Positions 32,415 to 40,328 of a DNA stretch of 64,000 bases are shown one piece after another (within the stretch, counting starts at the first letter, position 1; the number at the start of each line of letters is the position of its first letter). The notes under the pieces were generated by a model, which did not search any database, was not told where the DNA came from, and saw only the letters and a program-made list of their open reading frames with translations. A program made the position numbers and the translations under genes. Location: NCBI GenBank assembly GCA_039817385.1, contig JBCBVY010000002.1, forward strand, positions 372,001-436,000, written 5' to 3'. The stretch comes from JBCBCP01 sp039817385 (GTDB lineage Bacteria > Pseudomonadota > Alphaproteobacteria > Rhodobacterales > Rhodobacteraceae).

Positions 32415-33221
32415 ATGCGCCTTGTTGCCCTTCTGTCGCTCGCCCTGTGCCTTGTGCCCGTCCATGCCCCGGCCCAGGGCACGGTCCAGCTTGACCGCCG
32501 GTCAGAGACGCGCGGCTGGGAAGCGGTGGGGCGGATCGACACGCCGTCGGGCTTTTGTACGGGCACGCTCATCGCTTCCGACACGGTGCTGACGGCGGCC
32601 CATTGCGTCTATGACGGGGCGGGGGCGCGCTACGCGCCGGAGCGGATCGTTTTTCGCGCGGGCTACACGAACGGTCGGGCGGTCGCCGAACGCCGGGTCC
32701 GGCGCATCGCCGTGCCGTCCGCCTATAGCCAAAGCGCGAGCCCTTATATCGACAGCGCAAACATGCCCTACGACGTCGCGCTTCTGCGCCTTGATCGTCC
32801 CATCCTCTCGGCCATCGCGGACCCGTTCCGCATTCATGCCGAGCCGATCCGCGGGGAGGCGGTGAGCCTCTTGTCCTATGGCCGCGGCCGGGCCGAGGCG
32901 CTGACCCGCGAGGCGCGCTGCGCCGTGACGGGGCGCTACAGCGGCGGCATTGTCGGCTTTGACTGCGATGCGACCTTCGGCTCCTCCGGCGCGCCGGTCT
33001 TTGTCCGCTACGGCACCCGGTTCCGGATCGCCTCCATCGTGTCAGGCGGGCGTGAGGAGGACGGCAAGAAAACGACCTATGGCATGGAACTGCCCGCCAT
33101 CGTCGCCGCGCTCAAGACCGAGCTGCGCAACGCCGGGTCGCGCCCCGTGGTCAGCGCAGGCGCCCGCCGCATCCAGGTGGGCGAGCGCGGCAGCACCGGC
33201 GCGCGGTTCGTGAAACCCTAA
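32415..33221 (+). CDS. Secreted trypsin-like serine protease
   Basis: 268 aa with signal peptide MRLVALLSLALCLVPVHAPA (cleavage before QG). Chymotrypsin-fold catalytic triad: His63 in LTAAHCVYD, Asp120 in YDVALLRLD, Ser191 in FGSSGAPVF; Cys48 and Cys64 can form the usual disulfide beside the His. The Ser motif GSSGAP resembles glutamyl-endopeptidase / V8-like bacterial secreted proteases. The ATG at 32415 is preceded by an inverted repeat CCTGAAC (32386-32392) / GTTCAGG (32400-32406). It is flanked on both sides by recR 3'-end sequence, and its stop overlaps that of intact recR by four bases. Confidence 0.9.
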   Translation: MRLVALLSLALCLVPVHAPAQGTVQLDRRSETRGWEAVGRIDTPSGFCTGTLIASDTVLTAAHCVYDGAGARYAPERIVFRAGYTNGRAVAERRVRRIAVPSAYSQSASPYIDSANMPYDVALLRLDRPILSAIADPFRIHAEPIRGEAVSLLSYGRGRAEALTREARCAVTGRYSGGIVGFDCDATFGSSGAPVFVRYGTRFRIASIVSGGREEDGKKTTYGMELPAIVAALKTELRNAGSRPVVSAGARRIQVGERGSTGARFVKP

Positions 33222-33811
33222 AGCGCCTTGCGTGCGCGCAGGGCCGCGGTGATCGTCCCGTCGTCAAGGTAGTCAAGCTCCCCGCCAATCGGCACGCCCT
33301 GCGCGAGCGAGGTCAGCTTCACGCGCCCCTCCAGCCGGTCGGCGATGTAATGGGCGGTGGTCTGGCCATCGACTGTAGCGTTCAGCGCAAGGATCACCTC
33401 GGTGATGTTTTCCTCTTGGACCCGGTCGATCAACCGGGGGATGCGCAGCTCTTCTGGCCCCACCGCGTCGAGCGCCGACAGCGTGCCGCCCAGCACATGG
33501 TAGCGCCCCTTGAACACCCCCGCGCGTTCCATCGCCCAAAGGTCAGCGACGTCTTCGACCACGCAAATCTCGCCATTGCCGCGCTTTTCGGAGGTGCAGA
33601 TGTCGCACAGATCGGACGTGCCGATATTCCCGCAATTCACGCATTCCCGGGCCGTCGCGGCGACAACCTGCATCGCATCCGCCAGCGGCGTCAGCAGCAG
33701 CGCGCGCTTGCGGATCAGATGCAGCACCGCCCGCCGCGCGGATCGAGGCCCCAGCCCCGGCAGCTTGGCCATCATCTCGATCAGGTTGTCGATATCACGG
33801 GTGCTGCTCAC
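33218..33811 (-). CDS. recR: Recombination mediator protein RecR
   Basis: 197 aa. N-terminal helix-hairpin-helix IDNLIEMMAKLPGLGPRSARR, the C4 zinc finger CVNCGNIGTSDLCDIC (residues 57-72), the Toprim domain (ICVVEDVADLWAMERAGVFKG, YHVLGGTLSALDAVGPEEL) and the C-terminal Walker-B-like end are all present. RecR with RecO/RecF loads RecA at gaps in DNA. Normal length. Downstream of ybaB with 73 bases between; a diverged dispersed element lies in that gap. The 3' end is duplicated at 32043. Confidence 0.97.
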   Translation of the reverse strand: MSSTRDIDNLIEMMAKLPGLGPRSARRAVLHLIRKRALLLTPLADAMQVVAATARECVNCGNIGTSDLCDICTSEKRGNGEICVVEDVADLWAMERAGVFKGRYHVLGGTLSALDAVGPEELRIPRLIDRVQEENITEVILALNATVDGQTTAHYIADRLEGRVKLTSLAQGVPIGGELDYLDDGTITAALRARKAL

Positions 33812-33833
33812 GAAGCCCCCCGCGCGGCTGCAG

Positions 33834-33862
33834 CTTCACTTGGCAAAATAAACTCCCCCCGG
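33834..33862 (-). repeat. Dispersed intergenic element, copy 5 (diverged)
   Basis: Read on the minus strand: CCGGGGGGAGTTTATTTTGC then CAAGTGAAG. It has the C/G-run, AT box and final GAAG order of the other copies but more mismatches and no clear flanking hairpin. Lies between ybaB and recR. Confidence 0.4.
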
Positions 33863-33884
33863 AGGGCCGACCCGCCACGCGCGC

Positions 33885-34229
33885 CTAGAACGGCAATTTC
33901 ATCCCGGGCGGCAGCCCCAGGCCCTCGGTCAGCTTGGCCATTTCTTCATTGCTGCGCTCCTGCGCCTTCGCCTGCGCGTCCTTGATCGCGGCGAGGATCA
34001 GGTCCTCGACCACTTCCTTGTCGTCGCCGGAAAAGATCGACGGGTCAATATCCAGCGCCGTCAGCTCGCCCTTCGCCGTCGCTGTGGCCTTCACCAGACC
34101 CGCGCCCGCTTCGCCTGTCACAGTGATCGCGCCAAGGCTTTCCTGCATCTCGGCCATTTTGCCCTGCATTTCCTGGGCCTTCTTCATCATGCCGGCCATA
34201 TCGCCCAGCCCGCCTAGTCCCTTCAGCAT
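33885..34229 (-). CDS. ybaB: YbaB/EbfC nucleoid-associated protein
   Basis: 114 aa. MLKGLGGLGDMAGMMKKAQEMQGKM with Met/Gln-rich helices, central GEAGAGLVKATATAKGELTALDIDP, and the end GLGLPPGMKLPF are diagnostic. It binds DNA as a dimer with a tweezer shape and usually accompanies dnaX and recR, as here, though two extra genes separate it from dnaX. Confidence 0.95.
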   Translation of the reverse strand: MLKGLGGLGDMAGMMKKAQEMQGKMAEMQESLGAITVTGEAGAGLVKATATAKGELTALDIDPSIFSGDDKEVVEDLILAAIKDAQAKAQERSNEEMAKLTEGLGLPPGMKLPF

Positions 34230-34230
34230 G

Positions 34231-34623
34231 TCATTCTCCTGTGCTGGCCGCCTTGCGCGGCGCCGTGTAGATGATCGTCCCTACCGATATCGCAGCCGCG
34301 AGGGCGATGAACAAGGTGGGCGCGCCGATGCAGCCTTCCCGCATGGCCGCGTCGCGGACCCCACCGGTCGGGTCCCACAGTGTCAATGCGGTCACAAAAA
34401 AGGTCCAGCCAACGGTGACAGCAACCCCGCCCCATTGCGAGCGGAAGCGCAGCGCGGCGACGGTCGAGATCAGCAGGAACAGCCCGATGGGTGAGAAAAG
34501 CAGCGTGACCGCCTCGCCGAATGCGGTCACCGGCACACCGTTCCAATCTGGCCTTTGCTTGTCGCAGACTTCGGCCCAGGCGGCGCCTGGCAGCAGCAAC
34601 AGACAGGTAACCCACCGCCTCAC
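34231..34623 (-). CDS. Small membrane protein with signal sequence, unknown function
   Basis: 130 aa from GTG 34623, read M-RRWVTCLLLLPGAAWAEV: a signal peptide, then a short Cys-containing periplasmic segment (CDKQRPDWNG) and three membrane helices (about residues 35-58, 66-85, 98-118). The GTG overlaps the stop of the upstream RidA-like gene (GTGA), a coupling arrangement that supports this start. No family recognised. It ends one base before the ybaB start codon, so it belongs to the dnaX-recR operon. Confidence 0.7.
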   Translation of the reverse strand: MRRWVTCLLLLPGAAWAEVCDKQRPDWNGVPVTAFGEAVTLLFSPIGLFLLISTVAALRFRSQWGGVAVTVGWTFFVTALTLWDPTGGVRDAAMREGCIGAPTLFIALAAAISVGTIIYTAPRKAASTGE

Positions 34624-35018
34624 GTTGCATCCCGCAGCGCGGCCACGACCTTCAGCTCGATGATCACCCCCGGCATCGCGAACCCCGCGCATTCGATGGC
34701 TGTCCACGCCGGGTAGGGCGCGCGGACATAGCGCGCGCGGACGGTCTTGAACAGATCCAGATGCCCGGCGAGGCCGATATGAAACGAGGTCATATCCACC
34801 ACATCGCCCCAACCCAGACCGCCCGCCGCGAGCACTTCGGCCACCGTGTCAAAAGCGATCACCATCTGCGCTTCGGGCGCTTCGGGCGGCGGCCCGTCCA
34901 CGGGGCAGCCATTAAACCCTGTCAGAAACACGTGCCCGCCCGAGACCAGACCAGGCGACATTTTCCAGCCGGTCACGAGGTCCTCGAAGCCTTTGGGGAT
35001 GATCTCAGTCTTCTTCAA
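34620..35018 (-). CDS. RidA/YjgF-family protein
   Basis: 132 aa if begun at TTG 35018 (protein M-KKTEIIPKGFEDLVTGW), overlapping the dnaX 3' end by 14 bases; there is no ATG before residue 16. Family features: SPGLVSGGHVFLTGFNG, a middle block with AFDTVAEVLAAGGLGWGDVVDMTSFH, and the end PYPAWTAIECAGFAMPGVIIELKVVA. RidA itself has an Arg in the R-A-x-x-x-x-V motif; here the equivalent region reads AWTAIECAGFAMPG, with no such Arg, so it may belong to a non-deaminase subgroup. Lies between dnaX and ybaB. Confidence 0.8.
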   Translation of the reverse strand: MKKTEIIPKGFEDLVTGWKMSPGLVSGGHVFLTGFNGCPVDGPPPEAPEAQMVIAFDTVAEVLAAGGLGWGDVVDMTSFHIGLAGHLDLFKTVRARYVRAPYPAWTAIECAGFAMPGVIIELKVVAALRDAT

Positions 35019-36720
35019 AGGGGTCCCACTCGTCCGGCACTTCGGCGAGGGCCTCTTCTTCGGCGGCGGCGGCGATCTGTTTGGCGGTGCGGATACCGGT
35101 GATTGTTGCCCCGGGAAACTGCGCCAGTGCGGCCTGCACCAGCGGATGTTCCATTGCCTCCGCCTCTGCGGCCAGTCTGTCCGCGTCACGCAGCTCCGCG
35201 ATGGTCTTCTCCCCACCGTCGGCAACGACCGTGACCGCCCAGCGGTTGCCGGTCCATTGCTGCAACTTCGCGCCGAGGCGTTGGGCGAGGTCCGCCGCCG
35301 CGTCCGGGGTGGGCGAAAACTCGATCCGTCCAGGCTGGTAGGCCACAAGCCGCACGGCGGTTTCCACCTCTACCAACAGCTTTACATCGCGGTTGTGGCG
35401 GATCAGTTCGACCACACTTTGAAAGGTCGGATAGCGCGCAAGCGCCTGATCGGTGGCGATGGCCTGTACGGCGCCGCTGGCGGTGGGCCGTGCCGTCTGG
35501 GCATAGGCCGATGTGCCCTGCGGCGCGCCGCCCGTCTGTCCCTGCGGCGCGGGCGGCGGGGGTGTCTGGCCTTGCAACTTGCGCACCAGCTCCTCGGGCG
35601 AGGGCAGGTCCGCCACATGGGTCAGGCGGATCACGGCCATCTCGGCGGCCATCATCGCGTTGGGCGCGGCGGCGACTTCCTCCAGCGCCTTGAGCAGCAT
35701 CTGCCACATCCGTGTCAGCACCCGCATCGGCAGGGTGTCCGCCATCGTCTGGCCCCGGCTGCGCTCGTCCGGGGACACGGTGGGGTCTTCGGCGGCCTCG
35801 GGTGTGATCTTTACCACGCTGACCCAATGCGTGATTTCCGCCAGATCGCGCAGCACCGCGAGCGGGTCCGCCCCATCGGCATATTGCGCGCCCAGCTCGG
35901 TCAGCGCGCCTGCCGCATCGCCGCGCAGGATCATATCCATCAGGTCAAGCACCCGGCCCCGGTCCGCCAACCCCAGCATCGCGCGCACCTGGTCCGCGCT
36001 TGTCTCCCCCGCCCCGTGGGAAATCGCCTGGTCCAGCAGGGACGTCGCATCCCGCGCCGAGCCCTCCGCCGCACGGGTGATCAGCGCCAGCGCGTCATCG
36101 GTGATCTGCGCGCCTTCGCCGCCTGCGATCTTGCGCAGAAGGCCGATCATCACCTCCGGCTCGATCCGGCGCAGGTCAAACCGCTGACAGCGGGACAGGA
36201 CCGTGACCGGCACCTTGCGGATTTCGGTGGTGGCAAAGATGAACTTCACATGGCTCGGCGGCTCTTCGAGTGTTTTCAGCAGCGCGTTGAACGCGCTGGT
36301 CGAGAGCATGTGCACCTCGTCGATGATGTAGATCTTGTAGCGGGCCGAAGCCGCGCGGTAGGCGACCGAATCGATGATCTCGCGGATATCGTTCACGCCG
36401 GTGCGGCTGGCCGCATCCATCTCCATCACGTCGACATGGCGGCCTTCCATGATGGCCGTGCAATGCTCGCACACGCCGCAGGGATCGGTCGTAGGCCCGC
36501 CCGTGCCATCGGGGCCGATGCAGTTCATCCCCTTTGCGATGATTCGCGCGGTCGTCGTCTTTCCCGTCCCGCGGATGCCCGTCATGATGAACGCCTGCGC
36601 GATCCGGTCCGCCTCGAACGCGTTTTTCAGCGTGCGCACCATCGCATCCTGACCGACGAGGTCGGCAAACGTCTCGGGGCGGTATTTGCGGGCAAGGACT
36701 TGGTAGGCGGTCTCTGACAT
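35005..36720 (-). CDS. dnaX: DNA polymerase III subunit gamma/tau
   Basis: 571 aa clamp-loader ATPase. N-terminus YQVLARKYRPETFADLVGQD is canonical. Walker A is GIRGTGKTTTAR, the zinc module CIGPDG...CGVCEHC follows, then MDAASRTGVNDIREIIDSV, Walker B IYIIDEVHMLS and sensor ATTEIRKVPVTVLSRCQRFD. The C-terminal tau region (after about 390) has a Pro/Gln/Thr-rich linker and the alpha-binding part, ending EVPDEWDPFEED. No frameshift signal for a separate gamma product was seen. It is the first gene of the dnaX - RidA-like - membrane protein - ybaB - recR set. Confidence 0.97.
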   Translation of the reverse strand: MSETAYQVLARKYRPETFADLVGQDAMVRTLKNAFEADRIAQAFIMTGIRGTGKTTTARIIAKGMNCIGPDGTGGPTTDPCGVCEHCTAIMEGRHVDVMEMDAASRTGVNDIREIIDSVAYRAASARYKIYIIDEVHMLSTSAFNALLKTLEEPPSHVKFIFATTEIRKVPVTVLSRCQRFDLRRIEPEVMIGLLRKIAGGEGAQITDDALALITRAAEGSARDATSLLDQAISHGAGETSADQVRAMLGLADRGRVLDLMDMILRGDAAGALTELGAQYADGADPLAVLRDLAEITHWVSVVKITPEAAEDPTVSPDERSRGQTMADTLPMRVLTRMWQMLLKALEEVAAAPNAMMAAEMAVIRLTHVADLPSPEELVRKLQGQTPPPPAPQGQTGGAPQGTSAYAQTARPTASGAVQAIATDQALARYPTFQSVVELIRHNRDVKLLVEVETAVRLVAYQPGRIEFSPTPDAAADLAQRLGAKLQQWTGNRWAVTVVADGGEKTIAELRDADRLAAEAEAMEHPLVQAALAQFPGATITGIRTAKQIAAAAEEEALAEVPDEWDPFEED

Positions 36721-36761
36721 GGGCCAAGAGTAGTCCGCCCGTGGGGGGAGCGCCAGCGCGA

Positions 36762-37310
36762 TCAGAGCGTTTGCGGCACCCGGCGCAGCACGTTTGAGCA
36801 GCGCCGCGCCCGGGCCAGCATCCAGCCGCCCTGTATCGCGATGAAAAGCGCTTCGGATTTGGCTTGGGCCTCGTCCGCGTTCAGCCCGAGGCGGCTCGCG
36901 TGATCGTGTACTTCGCCAATCCAGCCCTCATAGATGTGCAGCGCGGCCTCCCGGAATGCGGCATGATCCGGCCCCGGCAGCAGGGTCGCCGCGATCGGGC
37001 AGGTGTCCCAGCCCGTCTTGTCAAAGAGCTTGGCCAGCTTGTGGCAAAGTGTCGTCGCGCCGTCCTTGAAACTTGCGGCATCGGAAAAGCTGAGCGCGAT
37101 CAGGCGTAGCATCTCGTCCGAGGCCATGTGCGCCGCGGCCAGCGCGAGGTCCGCCTTGCCATTGGGGAAGTGGTGATAAAGCGAGCCTTTGGGCGCTTTC
37201 GCCGCGGCCAGGATTTCGGCAACCCCCACGCCATTATACCCCTGCGAGCGGAACAGCAGGGTGGCGGCTTCGATCAGGCGGTCCTTCGTGGGTTTGGCAT
37301 TTGGGTCCAT
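36762..37310 (-). CDS. TetR-family repressor (LmrA/YxaF-like)
   Basis: 182 aa from ATG 37310 (GAGGGG upstream). N-terminal HTH: DRLIEAATLLFRSQGYNGVGVAEILAAAKAPKGSLYHHFPNGKADLA, the textbook TetR helix-turn-helix. The C-terminal ligand domain has the TCPIAATLLPGP segment of the LmrA/YxaF C-terminal family. It is divergent from an alpha/beta-hydrolase gene with two palindromes between them (37332-37371), so it very probably represses both. Confidence 0.9.
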   Translation of the reverse strand: MDPNAKPTKDRLIEAATLLFRSQGYNGVGVAEILAAAKAPKGSLYHHFPNGKADLALAAAHMASDEMLRLIALSFSDAASFKDGATTLCHKLAKLFDKTGWDTCPIAATLLPGPDHAAFREAALHIYEGWIGEVHDHASRLGLNADEAQAKSEALFIAIQGGWMLARARRCSNVLRRVPQTL

Positions 37311-37331
37311 GCGCCCCTCTTGACAGGAATA

Positions 37332-37371
37332 GACCAATTGGTCCAGTCTTTGCCCTAGACCAATCGGTCTA
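37332..37371. promoter_or_regulatory. Tandem TetR operators
   Basis: Two related palindromes: GACCAATTGGTC (37332-37343) and TAGACCAATCGGTCTA (37356-37371), centres 26 bases apart. Both contain TAGACCAAT-type half sites known for LmrA-like regulators. They occupy the 79-base gap between the divergent repressor and hydrolase starts. Confidence 0.75.
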
Positions 37372-37389
37372 TAGCGCCCGGAGGCCCGC

Positions 37390-38244
37390 ATGTTCGACAC
37401 CGCACCCGACCGGGTCCGCAAAGAGACGCTGCTGTTCAAGACGCCCGACGGGGCCGAACTGGTCGGCACGCTTTATGCGCCCGCGCGCCGCCCCTTTGCC
37501 GCGGTTGTGCTGAACGCGGCGACGGGCGTGCCGCAGCGTTATTACCGCCACTTCGCGCGCTGGCTGGCCGAGGAACGTGGCCTTGCATGCCTGACCTACG
37601 ACTACCGCGATACGGGCAAGTCCCTGCGCGGCCCGATGCGCGCGGCGCGGGCGGATATGGTCGACTGGGGGTTGACCGATCAGCTGGCCGCGCGGCGTAA
37701 GCTGGCGCACCTGTTTCCGGACGCAAAGCTTTGGATCATCGGCCACAGCCTTGGAGCGATGCTGACCCCCAACCACCGCGACCTGCGCGGGGTGGCGCGG
37801 GTGATCGGCGTTGCCTCCGGTATCATGCATCACAATGACCATCCGTGGCCGTACCGTGCGTTGGCGCTGACATTCTGGTTTTGCCTTGGCCCGCTGGCGA
37901 CTTTGGCCGTGGGCTTTTTGCCCGGGCGCGCGCTGCGCTTTGGCGAAGATCTGCCGGCCTCGGCCTATTGGCAGTGGCGGCGCTGGTGCACGTCGCGTGA
38001 CTTCTACGCCGCGGACGTGGCCGCGGGCCGGTTGCCCGCGCCGGAATGGCCGCACGATATTCCCGTACGCGTTGTGGCGTTTTCAGACGATGACACGGTC
38101 CCGCCGCTCTGCGCATCGCGGCTTGGGCAGGCGTTTGGCGGGGTGGAGCCGGTGGTGATCGAGCCGGAGCCGGGGCAGAGCATTGGCCATTTGAGCGTGT
38201 TCGCGCGGCGGAACAGAGCACTATGGCCGGAGGTTATCGCGTAG
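37390..38244 (+). CDS. Alpha/beta-hydrolase under TetR control
   Basis: 284 aa, cytosolic. Nucleophile elbow IIGHSLGAMLTP, an acidic candidate in FSDDDTVPP, and a catalytic His near the C-terminus in SIGHLSVF. The N-terminus has TPDGAELVGTLYAP and TYDYRDTGKSLRG, as in COG4757-type hydrolases. A hydrophobic stretch (ALALTFWFCLGPLATLAVGF, about 157-176) may dock on the membrane or form a lid. Substrate unknown; the regulation by an LmrA-type repressor suggests a xenobiotic or lipid-like inducer. Confidence 0.86.
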   Translation: MFDTAPDRVRKETLLFKTPDGAELVGTLYAPARRPFAAVVLNAATGVPQRYYRHFARWLAEERGLACLTYDYRDTGKSLRGPMRAARADMVDWGLTDQLAARRKLAHLFPDAKLWIIGHSLGAMLTPNHRDLRGVARVIGVASGIMHHNDHPWPYRALALTFWFCLGPLATLAVGFLPGRALRFGEDLPASAYWQWRRWCTSRDFYAADVAAGRLPAPEWPHDIPVRVVAFSDDDTVPPLCASRLGQAFGGVEPVVIEPEPGQSIGHLSVFARRNRALWPEVIA

Positions 38245-38262
38245 GGTGGGTGCGAACCCACC
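38241..38262. repeat. Short palindromic repeat of the GTAGGRTGGG type
   Basis: GTAGGGTGGGT-GCGA-ACCCACC: stem GGTGGGT (38245-38251) / ACCCACC (38256-38262). It begins in the stop region of the hydrolase gene and resembles the longer palindrome at 22825. Confidence 0.5.
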
Positions 38263-38349
38263 GATGCGTTGGTGGCCTGGCTGCCCTCTCACACATGCTC
38301 TGCATGTGTTGCCGGGCGTGCGCTTTCCGCTTCGCAGAAAGCCACGGTG

Positions 38350-38447
38350 GTGAGAGGTTGGACAGCGACCCAAGTGGGGCTCGTTGTGGCTGCTTCCTTC
38401 CGGACCTGACCAGGTTGGCGAGGCACCTGCCCGCGCCAACCCCTCAC
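38350..38447 (-). ncRNA. ffs: Signal recognition particle RNA (4.5S RNA), small bacterial type
   Basis: About 98 nt. The minus strand contains the invariant SRP core: AACCTGGTCAGGTCCGGAAG and GAAGCAGCC, i.e. the GGTCAGGTCCGGAAGGAAGCA apical loop to which Ffh binds. The ends pair, GTGAGGGGTTGG at the 5' side (38447 downward) with CCAACCTCTCAC at the 3' side (38361-38350), closing the long hairpin. It lies 1.6 kb from dnaX, a neighbourhood common in bacteria. A promoter with good spacing lies just upstream. Exact ends are inferred from the pairing. Confidence 0.93.
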
Positions 38448-38452
38448 GCTCC

Positions 38453-38480
38453 ATATAAGCCGCCCGACTGCCCCGTGCAA
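38453..38480 (-). promoter_or_regulatory. Promoter of the SRP RNA gene
   Basis: On the minus strand TTGCAC (38480-38475) and TTATAT (38458-38453) are 16 bases apart, and the RNA 5' end as judged by pairing is about 6 bases beyond the -10 box. This is the best sigma-70-type promoter seen in the window. Confidence 0.7.
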
Positions 38481-38487
38481 GCGGTGC

Positions 38488-40227
38488 TCAGATCGTCAGG
38501 GAAAGCCGCAGAAAGCCGCTTTCCAGCGTCCCGGCAACCTCGGGCGCGTGTGGGGCAATCTGGTCCAGGTGCTCCGCCGCCCCGGGCGCGGTGTCAAGAT
38601 GCACGCGCGTCGTCCCGCCCGCGTCGAGGCGGAATGGCGCATCCCCCAACGCACGAACCGGTTCCCCTGTCACGGCTTTCTCCAGCGCGTCGATCAACGT
38701 GCCCGGCGCGCGGGCCACAACGCGGTCCAGCCCCGTGCCCGGAAACCTGCCGCCGCCCGCGGCGCGGTAAGAGGTGGTGACCAGCGCAAATTCTTCGCCC
38801 GCGCGCACGGGCGCCCCGCGATGGAGCAACTGCGCGACCCGCGCCCCAAAGGGGCGCAGCGGGTCATAGACCGCCTCAAGACCGAACAGCGCATCGAAGT
38901 TGAACACCGGATGCCGCCAGTTGACGAGCGGCTTTGGTCCCCCGCTGCCAAGGCCGTCCGCGTAATAGCCCAAGGCCCGCTCCAGCCACGCGCAAAGCTC
39001 CGCGCCAGTCACGCGCAACGCCCAAACCTCATTGGGATAGGGCGCAATCAAGGCGAGGTGCCGCCGCAGCAGCGGACCTGCCTGGGCCAAAAGGTAATTG
39101 CGCGGGCCCGCCCGCCCGCCCACCGCATTCGGGGCAACCGCCGCGACAAGGGGCAGAGCGCCAAGGCCCGCCGCGTGCAGCTGCGGTGTGATGGCCTGCT
39201 GCATCGCGCGCGCGCACATGGCCTGCCCCGGATCGCGCCCCAGCGCGGCAAAGTAGCTGTGCAGCGGCTGATCCGCGGTGCCAACCTGCCGTGCCATGAG
39301 CGCACGCGCCTGCATGTGCAGGGGGGCGACAAGCGCCGCGACCGCACCGTCGTCGCCAGCCGCATCCGCGGCGCGCAGGAGCGCCGTGCGCGCGCCGGTC
39401 ACGGCCCACGTGCCATTGCGCCGTTCCAGCGCCAGGTCAATCTGCCCGAGGCACGCCCCGCCAAACCCCGGCATGACCGCGGGAACGCCCGCCACGCGGC
39501 CCGCCGCGGCATCAACATCCGTCATGCCCTCATGATCGGGGCCGGGAAGGCGGCGGTGTGTGTGGCCCAGAACCAGCGCATCAAGACCCGGAACGCGCGC
39601 CAACATACGGCCAAAGTCTTCCTCCGCCGCGGGGCCATCTTCGGCAAGGCCGGTATGTCCCAGCATCACCACAATGTCCGCGCCCTGCGCCCGCAACGCC
39701 TCGACCGCCGCGCGGGCAGCCTCCACGGGCGGGCGCGGGGCGGGCAGGCCGCCCAGATGGCGCGCGTTCCAGATGACCGTCTGCGGCGGCAAGACAGAGG
39801 TGATGCCGATCTGTACGGTGCCAGATGGCAGGTCACGGGTCACCATCGCTGTGCGCACGGTGCCCGGCAGGTCAAAATTGCTGCACACCAGCGGAACGGG
39901 CGCCGCGTGCGCGAATTCGGCAAAGGCGTCCAGCCCGAAATCCATGTCGTGGTTGTCCAGGCCCATCGCGTCATAGCCCATCTGCCCAAGGATGCGCGGC
40001 AATGGGTTGCCCGCCGGGCCCGCTGCCAGATCGCCCAGCACAGTGCCTTGAAGCAGATCGCCATTGTCCAGCAGAAGGCTCGGCCCCGCCGCGCGCGCAT
40101 CGCGCACCAACGCAGCCAGGCGGGCGAGGCCAAGGCCGGTGGTTGCCACATCGCGCAGATAGTCGAACCCGGTCAGGTTCATATGCACGTCGCTTGTTGC
40201 CAGAATGCGCAGAGTGTCTGAGGACAT
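38488..40227 (-). CDS. cpdB: Bifunctional 2',3'-cyclic-nucleotide phosphodiesterase / 3'-nucleotidase-like protein
   Basis: 579 aa from ATG 40227. N-terminal metallophosphatase domain: LRILATSDVHMNLTGFDYLR, LLLDNGDLLQG, GLDNHDMDFG (in place of the usual GNHE/GNHD), VMLGHTGL and VLGHTHRRLPG. The C-terminal 5'-nucleotidase domain includes AVGGRAGPRNYLLAQAGPLL and YPNEVWALRVTGAELCAWLE. The YLRD-type motif after DVH points to CpdB rather than UshA. CpdB is normally periplasmic, but no signal peptide is evident before MSSDTLRILATS; the upstream in-frame residues (WMVFNLGVRCLWCA) are weak as one. Ends just after the SRP RNA promoter region. Confidence 0.87.
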   Translation of the reverse strand: MSSDTLRILATSDVHMNLTGFDYLRDVATTGLGLARLAALVRDARAAGPSLLLDNGDLLQGTVLGDLAAGPAGNPLPRILGQMGYDAMGLDNHDMDFGLDAFAEFAHAAPVPLVCSNFDLPGTVRTAMVTRDLPSGTVQIGITSVLPPQTVIWNARHLGGLPAPRPPVEAARAAVEALRAQGADIVVMLGHTGLAEDGPAAEEDFGRMLARVPGLDALVLGHTHRRLPGPDHEGMTDVDAAAGRVAGVPAVMPGFGGACLGQIDLALERRNGTWAVTGARTALLRAADAAGDDGAVAALVAPLHMQARALMARQVGTADQPLHSYFAALGRDPGQAMCARAMQQAITPQLHAAGLGALPLVAAVAPNAVGGRAGPRNYLLAQAGPLLRRHLALIAPYPNEVWALRVTGAELCAWLERALGYYADGLGSGGPKPLVNWRHPVFNFDALFGLEAVYDPLRPFGARVAQLLHRGAPVRAGEEFALVTTSYRAAGGGRFPGTGLDRVVARAPGTLIDALEKAVTGEPVRALGDAPFRLDAGGTTRVHLDTAPGAAEHLDQIAPHAPEVAGTLESGFLRLSLTI

Positions 40228-40328
40228 GGCGCACCATAGGCAGCGCACGCCCAGATTGAAAACCATCCATCCTTCACATTGCCCACGCGTCATGTCAGGT
40301 GTTCCGGGACCAAGCGGGGGACAGCGGG

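Noticed and set aside
32043..32465. A complete small gene of 140 aa
   Set aside because: Only the last two thirds resembles anything (RecR C-terminus); the first third has no similarity or ribosome site and overlaps the protease gene on the other strand.
38291..38342. Hairpins ACACATGC/GCATGTGT (38291-38309) and GCTTTC/GAAAGC (38322-38342) as terminator of the SRP RNA
   Set aside because: They lie downstream of the RNA on its strand, but no T-run follows either stem, so I could not support a Rho-independent terminator.
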